From positions 1 through 33,682 of the forward strand of contig DATLGH010000101.1 in the NCBI GenBank assembly GCA_035540635.1: a stretch of 33,682 bases of DNA. Direction: 5' to 3'. The notes beneath the pieces were generated by a model that searched no databases, was not told the origin of the DNA, and was given only the letters and a program-made list of their open reading frames with translations. Made by a program: the position numbers and the translations under genes. The DNA comes from Egibacteraceae bacterium. GTDB taxonomy: Bacteria; Actinomycetota; Nitriliruptoria; Euzebyales; Egibacteraceae. Every line of letters starts with the position of its first letter. Positions within the stretch are counted from its first letter, which is position 1. Positions 16,593-25,220 of the stretch are shown here, piece by piece.

Positions 16593-19500
16593 AGCCCGCC
16601 CACCAGTAGGGGGCGCGCTCGCGTTGGGCCCCGCCGGTCCCCCCGGGTCCTGCGACGCCGTCGTCCTCGTCACCGGCAAGGGGTGCGAGCACGTCGCGCG
16701 CGGCCGCCGGGTCCTCCACGGCCGCGGCGATGCGCCGGAACTCGGCAGCTTCGCCGTCGCGGTCGAGGCCGCGGACGTGCGCCTGCGCGCGCTTCAGGGC
16801 GACGGGCGCCGGGACGCCGGCGCGCAGCCGACGGTGGAACTGGGCCATGAGCACGCAGGTGCTGCGGTCGGGCACCGGCCAGAGGCTCACCACCACGCCC
16901 CGCGCTCCCGCCGCGAGCAGGCCGCGGGTCATGCCGTGCACGTCCCCGCCCGCCGTCGCCCGGCCCCGGCCGGAGTCGCAGGCGCTCAGCACGACGAGGT
17001 CCGCGTCGAGGCGGAGGCCCATGAGCTCGTAGACGCTCAAAGCCTGGCCGTCGGCGAGGAGCACGCACGTGAGCAGCGGGGCCTCGTCGGACAGCTGCCC
17101 GTGAGCGGCGAGGTGCACGACGGGGTAAGAGCCGATGACCTCCCGGACCGCCGGCTCGGTCGCCGCCCCGCCGACGAGCAGCCGGGCGTCGGGGAACAGG
17201 GCAGCGACGAACGCCGCCTCCACGGCCGCGGCCGGTAGCGGCTTCGCCGGTCCGGCGGCCTGACCCGGCAGCTCCTGCCAGGCGGCGCCGGCGGGGTCCC
17301 CGACGCACAGCGCCCGGTCGGCAGGCCCGCCTTCGGGGGTGGGGAGGAAGCGCAGGCTGCTCGCGCTCGGCAGGTACGAGACCGCGTGCGTGGCCGCCAG
17401 CGGCCGCCCGTGCCACGGCAGCGCGTGGAACGGCATGGCGTGGGTTGCCGTGGCCGGCACGACGATCACCCGGTCGGTGGCCGCGAGCACGCCGGCGAAC
17501 GGATCGAGCAGCATGTGCGCCAGCCCTGCCCCGCGCCGTTCCCAGGCGCCTCCCTCGACGCAGGCGCGGGTGAAGCCGCGGACGTCCCGGGCGAGGTCGG
17601 CGGCGCGCACGGTGCCGTGGCTGGTGGCGGCGAGGCCCTCGCCGGTCACCGCCCATGCGAGGAGGTCCTCGTCGACGTGGTGGTAGGCGAGCAGGGCGAC
17701 CCCGGCAGGCAGCGCGGCGCGCACGTCGTCGAGGCCGGCCACGGCCTCGGGGACCGCCACGGCCTGGGCGAACGCGGGGTCGGCGCTCTCGAGGTCGGCC
17801 TCCCGGCGCGCGACGTCCTCCTCCGCGGCTGCGGCGCGCTCCCGCAGGGCGGCGAGCCGGTCGGGGTCGGGCAAGGCCGAGGACTGTTCGGTCGCGAGCA
17901 GGCCGTGGAGCAGCGCGAGCTCCGCGTTGGCCTGGTGCCAGGCGCGCACCGCCGCGCGTTCTCCGGGTGCCGCCCGGGCCAACGCCGCGCCGGCGCGGAG
18001 GAGGTCGAGCAGGCCGCGGGCGCGCCCCCGCTCGGCGGAGACGAACGCGCGGGCCCCGAGCTCCGCCGCCTGCGCCTCACGACCGGCCGCGGCGGCGGCC
18101 TCGCTCATCCGCAGGGCGGTGCGGGCGGCCGCGAGGTACACCGCCGCCGCGCCGCTCGTACCGCTGAGGGCGGTCTTCAGCTCGTCGCGGCGCAGACGCT
18201 CTCGGCGGCTCTCCAGCTCGGCGACGGCGAGGCCGTGCAGCTCGAGCGCGCGGGTGAGGTCCCCGACGCCCTCACAGGCCGCGCCGTGGTCGCTCAGCAG
18301 CTCCCACGGCCGTTCGAGCCGGGTCCACCACCGCGGGCCGGCGCTCCGTTCGAGCGCGGTGAAGTGGCGGATCGCCGCGGGGAAGTCACGGACGCGGCGG
18401 AAGAAGGCGCCCGCCTGCTCGTGGATGCGCTGCTCGGCGAGCTCGCGTTCGCCCTTCAGCGGGCCGATGCGCGTCAGGACGCGGCCGAGCAGTCCGGTCG
18501 GCGGCGCGGAGACGCGGTCGATGTAGCGCTGGAAGGCGCCGGCGGCCTCCGCGTCGCGCCGCCAGTGCGCGAGCACGAGGGCTTCGAGGAAGTCGCCGTC
18601 GGGGGTGTCGGGGTCACGCGCGGCCGCGAGTGCCGTGCCCAGGCCCGCCTCCACCGCCTCGTCCTCCCCCGACTCGCGTGCTTCCTCCGCGCGGTACAGC
18701 GGGACGAGCACGCGGGCCTGGGCGAGGATGCCGGCGGTGGCGGCGAGGAGCATCCCCTCCACCCGGTCGTCCCCGCCGGCCTCGGGCAGCCGTGCGGCCT
18801 GGGCGCGCAGCCGCTCCGCCGCACGGCCCATCCCGTCAGGGTCGCGCTTCGCGAGCTGCATCGCGTAGAGGTTCTGTGCGAGTGTCACCGCCCGCAGACG
18901 GTTGTCCTCGGCGACCACCGGCCGGGCGTCGAGGTCGGTGGTGAGCAGGTCCAGGGCCTCCTCGTAGGACGCCTGCGCGCCCTCGGCGTCGCCGAGGACC
19001 TGACGGACCCTGCCCGCGTCGACGATGCTCTGGACCTCGTCGGTCACCGCACCGAGGGCGGCGAAGAGCGCGCGGGCGAGGCGGTGGGCGGCGAGCGCAC
19101 GCTCGGCGTCGGCGTGGTGCTGCAGCCACCGCCGGCCGCTGCGCGAGCACAGCAGCCCGAGCCCGAGCGCGTAGCTGAAGCTGCCCGACCCGCGACCCCA
19201 CGCGCCGGCCTCCTCGACGGCGGCGGTGCCGGCCGCCAGCCGGCCCGCGGCGACGCCGGCGAGCGCCTCGTGGACCCGCGCGAGCCACGTCCCCCAGCCG
19301 TCCCCGCACGCCTCGAACGTCGTGGCCGCCTGCGCCGCCTCCTGCACTGCGCGCGCCTGGTCCCCGGCCATTCCGGCGAGATAGCTCCGTCGCAGCGCGA
19401 CCGCGGCGACGCCCCGGACCGAGCCGGCGTCGCGGAACGCCGCCTCCGCGTCGGCGTAGGCGGCGGCCGCCCGGTCCGCGTCGAGGCCGGCGAGGTCGCC

Positions 19501-20250
19501 CTCCCTCGCCTCGAGCGCCCATTCGAGGGCGCTCGACTCCGTGGCGCTGGCCATCATCGTGAGGTTGCGCGTCACCGGGCTCGTCGCCGGCGCTGCCCGC
19601 CAGTCGCCGCGCGCGAGGTGACAGGCCGCGAGCCCGACGGCATCACCGGCGGCCCCGTAGCCCGCTGCCGCGTCGCGCAGCGAGGCCGCAGCTTGCTCGG
19701 GCCGGCGTGCGCGGCGCGCGAGGTCGGCTGCGGCGAGGTCGGCGTAGGCGCGCAGCGCGGGTTCGCCTGCCTCGCGCGGGGGGACGAGCACCGCGACGGC
19801 GTCCTCGAGCTGCCGGGCGACGTCGGGCGGTTCGAGCCGGGCGGCGGCGTAGTCGACGATGAGCCGCGCCGAGCGCAGCGCGCACAGCACGCCGCCGACC
19901 GTCCGGACCTCGTCGCGCACCGCGGGGTCGTCGAGGTCGCGGGCGCGCGCCGCCCAGTCGGCGCGTCGCTCGACGGGAGACGGCCCGGCCTCCCACCGCG
20001 CGGCGACCTCCGTGGCCCCGGCTCCGCCCCCGCCGGGGAAGGCGTTCCAGCGCAGGTGGGTGGCCAGACGGTGGTACGCGGCAGCGCGCACCTGCCGGAC
20101 CGGGTCGTCCGCATCGGCGACGATCTCCTCGAAGAGAACCGCCGCGCGTGCCGGCTGGCCGCCGACGAGCGCGGAGACACCCGCCGTCAGCGGCGGATCG
20201 CCGTCCGTGCGGGCGAGCAGGTACGCGACGATCGGGGTCTCGAGGGGCAT
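16573..20250 (-). CDS. Large TPR-CHAT protein (caspase-like cysteine protease domain)
   Basis: 1,225 residues from the ATG at 20250. The frame opens further upstream, but a -10-like TACCCT lies 9 nt before this ATG. About 800 residues of Ala-rich helical repeats (TPR-like, e.g. AEGAQASYEEALDLL, GDLTRALELHGLAVAELESR) are followed by a helical linker and a C-terminal CHAT domain from ~900. The caspase-type dyad is intact: H1050 in VVHLAAHGQLSDEAPLL and C1091 in LVVLSACDSGRG. Also typical are ARGVVVSLWPVPD and the final YWWAGFTYVGR. CHAT domains are peptidases in separase-like, gRAMP-associated and gasdermin-cleaving systems. The substrate here is unknown. No gasdermin, CRISPR or toxin gene is next to it. 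The cyclase-ATPase-TPR protein is the nearest large signalling gene. Confidence 0.92.
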   Translation of the reverse strand: MPLETPIVAYLLARTDGDPPLTAGVSALVGGQPARAAVLFEEIVADADDPVRQVRAAAYHRLATHLRWNAFPGGGGAGATEVAARWEAGPSPVERRADWAARARDLDDPAVRDEVRTVGGVLCALRSARLIVDYAAARLEPPDVARQLEDAVAVLVPPREAGEPALRAYADLAAADLARRARRPEQAAASLRDAAAGYGAAGDAVGLAACHLARGDWRAAPATSPVTRNLTMMASATESSALEWALEAREGDLAGLDADRAAAAYADAEAAFRDAGSVRGVAAVALRRSYLAGMAGDQARAVQEAAQAATTFEACGDGWGTWLARVHEALAGVAAGRLAAGTAAVEEAGAWGRGSGSFSYALGLGLLCSRSGRRWLQHHADAERALAAHRLARALFAALGAVTDEVQSIVDAGRVRQVLGDAEGAQASYEEALDLLTTDLDARPVVAEDNRLRAVTLAQNLYAMQLAKRDPDGMGRAAERLRAQAARLPEAGGDDRVEGMLLAATAGILAQARVLVPLYRAEEARESGEDEAVEAGLGTALAAARDPDTPDGDFLEALVLAHWRRDAEAAGAFQRYIDRVSAPPTGLLGRVLTRIGPLKGERELAEQRIHEQAGAFFRRVRDFPAAIRHFTALERSAGPRWWTRLERPWELLSDHGAACEGVGDLTRALELHGLAVAELESRRERLRRDELKTALSGTSGAAAVYLAAARTALRMSEAAAAAGREAQAAELGARAFVSAERGRARGLLDLLRAGAALARAAPGERAAVRAWHQANAELALLHGLLATEQSSALPDPDRLAALRERAAAAEEDVARREADLESADPAFAQAVAVPEAVAGLDDVRAALPAGVALLAYHHVDEDLLAWAVTGEGLAATSHGTVRAADLARDVRGFTRACVEGGAWERRGAGLAHMLLDPFAGVLAATDRVIVVPATATHAMPFHALPWHGRPLAATHAVSYLPSASSLRFLPTPEGGPADRALCVGDPAGAAWQELPGQAAGPAKPLPAAAVEAAFVAALFPDARLLVGGAATEPAVREVIGSYPVVHLAAHGQLSDEAPLLTCVLLADGQALSVYELMGLRLDADLVVLSACDSGRGRATAGGDVHGMTRGLLAAGARGVVVSLWPVPDRSTCVLMAQFHRRLRAGVPAPVALKRAQAHVRGLDRDGEAAEFRRIAAAVEDPAAARDVLAPLAGDEDDGVAGPGGTGGAQRERAPYWWAGFTYVGR

Positions 20251-20259
20251 CGACCTGCC

Positions 20260-20265
20260 AGGGTA
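20260..20265 (-). promoter_or_regulatory. -10-like box TACCCT for the CHAT gene
   Basis: TACCCT on the minus strand ends 9 nt before the ATG at 20250, with no Shine-Dalgarno between. A leaderless or near-leaderless transcript is likely. Confidence 0.35.
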
Positions 20266-20372
20266 GGCGACGGCGGTTTTCGGCGGTGCTGAGCGGCTGT
20301 GTAGCCTTGCGCACCGCACAGGCGCGCGTCACCGCCGCCAGCCCGCAGGCCCCGACGAAGGACGTGCACACC

Positions 20373-21365
20373 ATGGGCGAGCTCGCCGACCTCACCGGAC
20401 AGGGCACGGGTCGAGCCCGCGCCCGGCGTTCCTGCCTCTCCGTCCCCGGCAGCTCACCGAAGATGCTCGCGAAGGCTCCGACGCTGCTCGCCGACGAGGT
20501 CTTCTGCGACCTCGAGGACTCCGTCGCGCCCGGCGAGAAGGCCGCCGCCCGGAGCAACGTCGTCGAGGCGCTGCGCACCAACGACTGGGGCGACAAGACC
20601 GTCGTCGTGCGGATCAACGCGGTCGATACGCCGTGGGCCTACCGCGACGTCATCGAGGTCGTCGAGCAGGCCGGCGAGCACCTCGACTGCGTCATGATCC
20701 CCAAGGTGCAGGCCCCGGGCGACGTGGAGTTCGTCGACAACCTCCTGCGCATGATCGAGGAGACCAAGGGGTTGGAGCACCGCATCGGCATCGAGGCGCA
20801 GATCGAGAACGGCCCGGGCCTCACCCTCATCGACGAGATCGCCCACGCGTCGGACCGCCTGGAGACGCTCATCTTCGGGCCCGGCGACATGGCGGCGGCG
20901 ATGGGCATGCCGAGCCTGACGGTCGGCGAGATCATCGACGACTACCCCGGCGACCACTGGCACTGGGTGCACATGCGCATACTCGTCGCCGCCCGCACCG
21001 CGGGTCTGCAGGCCATCGACGGCCCGTACGCGAGGATCCGCGACCTCGCTGGGTTCCGGACGGTGGCCCGGCGCACGCAGATCCTCGGCTACGACGGCAA
21101 GTGGGTCATCCACCCGGGGCAGATCGACATCGCCAACGAGCTGTACGCGCCGGGCCAGGAGGCCTACGAGCGGGCCGAGGACATCCTCGCCGCGTACGAG
21201 CGGGCAACCCGCGGCGACCGGCTCGGCGCGGTGATGTACGGCGACGAGATGATCGATGAGGCCAGCCGGAAGATGGCCGAGGTGACCGCCCTGCGCGGCC
21301 GCGCCGCCGGGATGGCGTTCCGCCCGGCGGCGCAGCGGGACGAGGGGGCTACTTCTTCGGGTTGA
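20373..21365 (+). CDS. HpcH/HpaI (CitE-like) CoA-ester lyase, malyl-/beta-methylmalyl-CoA lyase candidate
   Basis: 330 residues from the ATG at 20373, with GAAGGA upstream. The fold is the CitE-like TIM barrel: RARRSCLSVPGSSPKMLAKA, the metal-site strand EVFCDLEDSVAPGEKAAAR, VVVRINAVDTPW, IGIEAQIENGPGL (Glu metal ligand) and IFGPGDMAAAMGMPSL. The later HMRILVAARTAGLQAIDGPY resembles malyl-CoA lyases more than citrate lyase beta chains. The likely reaction is cleavage of malyl-CoA or 3-methylmalyl-CoA to glyoxylate plus acetyl- or propionyl-CoA. The neighbours at 22146-23804 and 24545-25045 fit two other steps of the ethylmalonyl-CoA pathway, which supports this. Citramalyl-CoA lyase or a thioesterase variant remains possible. 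Confidence 0.85.
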   Translation: MGELADLTGQGTGRARARRSCLSVPGSSPKMLAKAPTLLADEVFCDLEDSVAPGEKAAARSNVVEALRTNDWGDKTVVVRINAVDTPWAYRDVIEVVEQAGEHLDCVMIPKVQAPGDVEFVDNLLRMIEETKGLEHRIGIEAQIENGPGLTLIDEIAHASDRLETLIFGPGDMAAAMGMPSLTVGEIIDDYPGDHWHWVHMRILVAARTAGLQAIDGPYARIRDLAGFRTVARRTQILGYDGKWVIHPGQIDIANELYAPGQEAYERAEDILAAYERATRGDRLGAVMYGDEMIDEASRKMAEVTALRGRAAGMAFRPAAQRDEGATSSG

Positions 21366-21957
21366 CGCGGCCCACGATGCCCTTGAGCTGCTGGGTCAAC
21401 CGCTGCTGCTCGCTCATCTTCGCGTTCACGACGAGCGTCGCGCCGGTCAGGGCCGGCACCGCCCACTGCAGGGCGTTCAGCTGCTTCTGGGCCTTCGCCA
21501 CCTCGCCGTTCGTGCCGGGGGCGGGGTGCGTCGCGTCCTCGACCGGCAGCCCCTCCGACGCCGTGCCGGAGCCGTTCTCGGCCGCCTGCAGCGCCTCGGT
21601 CGCCTCCGCGTCCATGACCTTCTGGCCGAGTACGCGCGAGTACGCCGTCGCGCCGAGCGCCGCGGTGGTCAGGCCGAGCTTCACCGCGGTTGCGGTGCCC
21701 ACGCCGCGCTGGGCCCCGAGGCGCGACTTGTTCGTCCGGGTGATCTGCAGGGCCCCGACAAGGTGGGCGAGGATTGCGAGGGCGTTGACCGGCGTCCACC
21801 GCCCCCACCCGGCGTTCGCGACGCGGGTCCGGTCGCGGTAGTCGCTCACCTCCTGGGAGGCGCCGTTGAGGCCGACGGCCCCCATGAGGGAGCCCCCGAA
21901 CCAGGCGGCGAGGCCGGCGTCGTGGAGGGTGCGGGCTACGGTGGTCTGCTCAGTCAT
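21349..21957 (-). CDS. Small membrane protein of unknown function
   Basis: 202 residues from an ATG with AGGA 6 nt upstream. Four hydrophobic stretches: GLAAWFGGSLMGAVGLNGA (~15-33), VNALAILAHLVGALQI (~57-72), AVKLGLTTAALGATAYSRVL (~90-110) and LQWAVPALTGATLVVNA (~160-177). Between the third and fourth is an acidic, Glu/Ala-rich loop. The C-terminus is basic (LKGIVGRVNPKK). I recognise the general pattern from actinobacterial genomes but know no function. The 3' end overlaps the convergent CoA-ester lyase gene by 17 bp. Confidence 0.8.
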   Translation of the reverse strand: MTEQTTVARTLHDAGLAAWFGGSLMGAVGLNGASQEVSDYRDRTRVANAGWGRWTPVNALAILAHLVGALQITRTNKSRLGAQRGVGTATAVKLGLTTAALGATAYSRVLGQKVMDAEATEALQAAENGSGTASEGLPVEDATHPAPGTNGEVAKAQKQLNALQWAVPALTGATLVVNAKMSEQQRLTQQLKGIVGRVNPKK

Positions 21958-22145
21958 CTGGAATCCTGTCGGTCGGAAGGCCGGGCGGCGACATTCTCCG
22001 TCTTCCCCGCTGGGTGGTGCGCTAACCCGCCGGGCTACGGTGACGACGTCGGTGGGGTGGGCGCCGCACACCGGGCAGGTGGACGCCGGCGACGACAGCT
22101 CCGGCGGGCCCTCGCAGCAGTTGCTCCGCGCCGGGCGAGGCGCTG

Positions 22146-23804
22146 CTAGCCGCCCGCCGCTGCGAGCAGTCCCCGGGCGACGACCCGAAGCGCCAGGACC
22201 TCGTCGGCGCCCTCGAAGATGGACAGCACCCGGGCGTCGACGAAGTACCGGCTGACCGGGTACTCCTCGGCGTAGCCCATCCCGCCGTGCAGCTGCTGGG
22301 CCTCGCGGGTCAGCCACTCGGCGGACAGGCAGGACAGCGACTTGACCATGCTCGCCTCGAGTTGGCCGTCGGATGGGCCCCCCGCAGCCGACCTCCCGCC
22401 CGACCCGAGCAGCTGGGCGGTCCGGTAGGTGAAGCGGCGGCATCCGGCGATGAGCCACGCCATGCGCGCGAGCTTGGTCCGGGTCAGCTGGTAGCTGGCG
22501 AGGGCAACGCCGAAGACGTGGCGGGCGTTCGCGTAGGCGACGGCCGCGTCGAAGGCCGCCTGCATGACCCCGAGGGCCCGAGCCGCGGTCTGCAGCCGGC
22601 CGTTGGCGAACGCGTCCATCTGCAGGTAGAAGCCGCGCCCGAGGCCGTCGTCGCCGCCGACGAGGTTGGCTGCCGGTATCCGGTAGTCCTCGAAGCTCAT
22701 CTCGAAGCTGTGCATGCCCCGGTACCCGATCGTGCTGATCGCGCGGGCCTGGAGCGTCCCACCGTCCTGCCCCTCGTGGCGGAACTCGTGCCCCGGGTAC
22801 GGGGGCTTCTCGACGACGAACAGCGACAGCCCCCGGTGTCCGTCCTCGGGCCGGCCGGTGCGGGCGAGGAGCATCACGAGGTCGGCGCGCCCGGCGAAGG
22901 TGCACCAGGTCTTCGTCCCGCTCACGACGTAGCTGTCGCCGTCGCGGACGGCGGCGACCTCCAGTCCGGCGACGTCCGAGCCGTGATCGGGCTCGGTGAC
23001 CGCCACCGCGCACATGAGCTCACCGGAGGCGATTCCCGGCAGCCAGCGTTGGCGCTGCTCCTCGGTGCCGCCGCGCACGAGCGCCCGCGCGAGGATCTCC
23101 GGGCGGGTGATGAGGCTGCCGGCCACCCCGATGGAGCCGCGGGAGAGCTCCTCGGTCACGAGCACCATCGCCATGAGGTCGTCCTCGGACTCCCCGCCCT
23201 CGGCGAATCCGCCGTAGCGTTCCGGGATCGACAGGCCGAACGCGCCCATGCCGGCGAGGTCGCTGATGATGGCCTCCGGCACGTCCTCGTCGCCGCGGTG
23301 GACGCGCTCCGCCACGGGTACGACCTTCGCCGCCGCGTAGTCGCGGAACGTCCGCCGGACGAGCTCACGCTCCTCGTCGAGGTGGCGCGGCAGCTCGGGG
23401 CTCGTGAGCACCCGCTCCGCGACCGCCTCGGCAAGCGCCGGGGAACGCGCGGCCTCCAGGGCCTCCGAGGCCGTGGCGTCGCGCCACCCGGCAGGCCCGA
23501 CGCCCCAGTCCGCCTCACGCCCGGTCAGGCGGCCCGCGAGGTTGACGGCGACGTCGCCGGCGAAGCCGACGGTCAGTGCGGCCTCGAGGTCGCCGAGACG
23601 GCCGTAGCCGAGCATCTCCTCCGCGGCGGCAACCTGGCCGGCGGTGGTCGCGAGGTCGTAGGCGAGCGCCTGGGCGCCGTCGAGCCGGCGCGTGTCCACC
23701 CGGCCGTCGCGGACGCAACCGGCGGCGAGCTCGCGCGTCGCGCCGTCGACGACCGCCCGGCATGCCGCGACGAGTCTTCGCGCCTGGTCTGTGCTGACGT
23801 CCAA
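22146..23804 (-). CDS. Acyl-CoA dehydrogenase with N-terminal extension, methylsuccinyl-CoA dehydrogenase candidate
   Basis: 552 residues from a TTG with GGAGG 7 nt upstream. The GTG at 23834 is an alternative with no such site. Acyl-CoA dehydrogenases are usually ~380 residues. This one has an extra ~130-residue N-terminal helical domain (LDGAQALAYDLATTAGQVAA, GRLGDLEAALTVGFAGDVAV), the layout of (2S)-methylsuccinyl-CoA dehydrogenase (Mcd). Core motifs: VAVTEPDHGSDVAG, VSGTKTWCTFAG, ANARHVFGVALASYQLTR, QLHGGMGYAEEYPVSRY, and the catalytic Glu in SIFEGADEVLAL (~531). It would oxidise methylsuccinyl-CoA to mesaconyl-CoA in the ethylmalonyl-CoA pathway. The neighbouring lyase and MaoC hydratase support this. 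A different branched acyl-CoA substrate cannot be excluded. Confidence 0.85.
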   Translation of the reverse strand: MDVSTDQARRLVAACRAVVDGATRELAAGCVRDGRVDTRRLDGAQALAYDLATTAGQVAAAEEMLGYGRLGDLEAALTVGFAGDVAVNLAGRLTGREADWGVGPAGWRDATASEALEAARSPALAEAVAERVLTSPELPRHLDEERELVRRTFRDYAAAKVVPVAERVHRGDEDVPEAIISDLAGMGAFGLSIPERYGGFAEGGESEDDLMAMVLVTEELSRGSIGVAGSLITRPEILARALVRGGTEEQRQRWLPGIASGELMCAVAVTEPDHGSDVAGLEVAAVRDGDSYVVSGTKTWCTFAGRADLVMLLARTGRPEDGHRGLSLFVVEKPPYPGHEFRHEGQDGGTLQARAISTIGYRGMHSFEMSFEDYRIPAANLVGGDDGLGRGFYLQMDAFANGRLQTAARALGVMQAAFDAAVAYANARHVFGVALASYQLTRTKLARMAWLIAGCRRFTYRTAQLLGSGGRSAAGGPSDGQLEASMVKSLSCLSAEWLTREAQQLHGGMGYAEEYPVSRYFVDARVLSIFEGADEVLALRVVARGLLAAAGG

Positions 23805-23865
23805 GGAGGCCCCTCCGCCACGGCGCCGCTCCACGAGCGCGCGGGATTGCAGCCCGGTCGCTCGC

Positions 23866-23871
23866 TAGGGT
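23866..23871 (+). promoter_or_regulatory. -10-like box TAGGGT upstream of the MDMPI-like gene
   Basis: TAGGGT ends 9 nt before the ATG at 23881. No Shine-Dalgarno sequence lies between. A leaderless or near-leaderless transcript is likely. Confidence 0.35.
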
Positions 23872-23880
23872 AGGCGGACC

Positions 23881-24510
23881 ATGGAGTTCCCGGAGCTCGC
23901 CGCGTTCGAGGAGGAGGCACGCGGGGTCGAGGAGACGCTCGAAGGCGTGCCCGCCGAGGCCTGGGGCCGTCCGGCGCTCGGCGAGTGGACGGTCGCCGAG
24001 CTCGTCGCGCACCTCGTCCGCGCCGCTACCCGCGTCGCCGTCTACCTCGACGTCGAAGTCGACGCCGAAGAGCCGGCCGTCGACCGGGTGGGCTACTGTC
24101 GGTTCGATTTCACCACCGAGGCCGCGGCCATCGCCGCCCGGGCCCGGCAGGAGGCGCACGGCGTCGAACCGGGGGAGCTCGTCGCCCGCTTCCGTGACGG
24201 CTGGCGGACGTCCGCGGGGCGGGGGGGAGGCCTCACCCCCGACCACCTGATCGCCACACCCCGCGGGCCCATGTGCCTCGACGAGTACCTGGCCACACGG
24301 GTGCTCGAGCTCGTGGTGCATCACGGCGACCTGCGCGTCGCCCTCGACCTCGCTCCGGCGCCGGCGCCCGAGCCCGCGCGCATGACCCAGCGGCTGCTCG
24401 AGTCGCTGCTCGGCGGACCGATGCCGCGCAACCTCGGCCGGGACCGGTTCATCCGCGCCGCCACCGGTCGCGTGGCCATCGACGACCCCCGCTTCCCGGT
24501 GCTGCGGTAG
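23881..24510 (+). CDS. MDMPI/DinB-like (maleylpyruvate isomerase N-terminal type) protein
   Basis: 209 residues from an ATG. The helical-bundle motif GEWTVAELVAHLVRAATR and the later VLELVVHHGDLRVALDL carry the His residues that bind metal in the mycothiol-dependent maleylpyruvate isomerase / DinB superfamily. In this family the metal site activates mycothiol for isomerase or transferase reactions. Actinobacteria have many paralogues with unknown substrates. The C-terminal sterol-carrier-like domain seen in some members is replaced here by a short tail (RFIRAATGRVAIDDPRFPVL) that may be a reduced version. The gene starts 76 nt from the divergent acyl-CoA dehydrogenase and precedes the MaoC gene by 34 nt, so it may be co-expressed with the latter. 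Confidence 0.8.
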   Translation: MEFPELAAFEEEARGVEETLEGVPAEAWGRPALGEWTVAELVAHLVRAATRVAVYLDVEVDAEEPAVDRVGYCRFDFTTEAAAIAARARQEAHGVEPGELVARFRDGWRTSAGRGGGLTPDHLIATPRGPMCLDEYLATRVLELVVHHGDLRVALDLAPAPAPEPARMTQRLLESLLGGPMPRNLGRDRFIRAATGRVAIDDPRFPVLR

Positions 24511-24544
24511 CGTCATCCCTCGCCCGGCGAAAGGACCCGAGCTC

Positions 24545-25045
24545 ATGCGGTTCGGTCGGTACTTCGAGGAGTTCGAGGTCGGCGACGTCTACGAGCACTG
24601 GCCCGGCAAGACCATCACCGAGTACGACGATCACCTGTTCTGCGCGATCACCTACAACCAGCATCCGCTGCACTCCGACCGCAACTACGCCGAAACCTCG
24701 ACGCAGTTCGGCCGGAACGTCGTGGTCGGCAACCTCGTGTACTCGCTCGTGCTCGGCCAGAGCGTCCCCGACGTGAGCGGCAAGGCGATCGCGAACCTCG
24801 AGGTGTCGTCGCTGCGGCACGCCAACCCCACCTTCCACGGCGACACGATCTACTCCGAGACGCGGGTGCTCGACACGAAGGCGTCACGGTCCAAGCCCGA
24901 CCGCGGGGTCGTCACCGTGGAGACGATCGGCTACAAGCAGGACGGCACGGTGGTGTGCGAGTTCACCCGGAAGGTGCTCGTCCCCCGGCGCCCCGCGGAC
25001 GGCCCCGAGCATCCCGGCCGCCCGGAGCCGTTGCGCGACGTCTGA
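24545..25045 (+). CDS. MaoC-type hot-dog dehydratase, mesaconyl-CoA hydratase candidate
   Basis: 166 residues with GAAAGGA 10 nt before the ATG. Motifs of the MaoC/hydratase family: RYFEEFEVGDVYEHWPGKTI, then TEYDDHLFCAITYNQHPLHS with the catalytic N-x-x-P-L-H region (~residues 38-43), and FGRNVVVGNLVYSLVLGQSV. This version, with an early E-x-D-x-x-x-F and the VVVGNLVYSLVLG strand, matches the hydratases found next to methylsuccinyl-CoA dehydrogenase genes. It would hydrate mesaconyl-CoA to 3-methylmalyl-CoA, the substrate of the lyase at 20373-21365. A general enoyl-CoA hydratase role is the alternative. A long hairpin follows. Confidence 0.87.
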   Translation: MRFGRYFEEFEVGDVYEHWPGKTITEYDDHLFCAITYNQHPLHSDRNYAETSTQFGRNVVVGNLVYSLVLGQSVPDVSGKAIANLEVSSLRHANPTFHGDTIYSETRVLDTKASRSKPDRGVVTVETIGYKQDGTVVCEFTRKVLVPRRPADGPEHPGRPEPLRDV

Positions 25046-25088
25046 TGGGCCGCTACCGCTTCGCCACTCGAGCGCCGATGTGGCGGCA

Positions 25089-25130
25089 TGCGAAGCCCCC
25101 ACGCTTGGGGGGGAAGCGCGGGGGTTCGCA
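25089..25130. terminator. Long hairpin between convergent genes, probable bidirectional terminator
   Basis: Arms TGCGAA-G-CCCCC-A-CGCTT and AAGCG-C-GGGGG-TTCGCA pair over 16 bp with one mismatch and one bulge, around a seven-G loop. It lies between the stops of the MaoC gene (25045) and larE (25221), where a shared terminator is expected. No T-run follows on either strand, so it is not a textbook intrinsic terminator. Confidence 0.5.
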
Positions 25131-25220
25131 GTGGTGGAGCTTGGTCACCATATTGGGGCCCTGCGCCGCCGCCCCGTTGGAGATCGATCGTCCGACGACT
25201 TTACCCACGGGAGGGTCGGG

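Noticed and set aside
21958-22145. Zinc-ribbon-like CPVCGAHPTDVVTVARR upstream of the membrane protein in the same frame
   Set aside because: No ATG, and the only in-frame GTG cuts off the first Cys. The ATG at 21957 has a ribosome-binding site. It could be a relic, but this is not supported.
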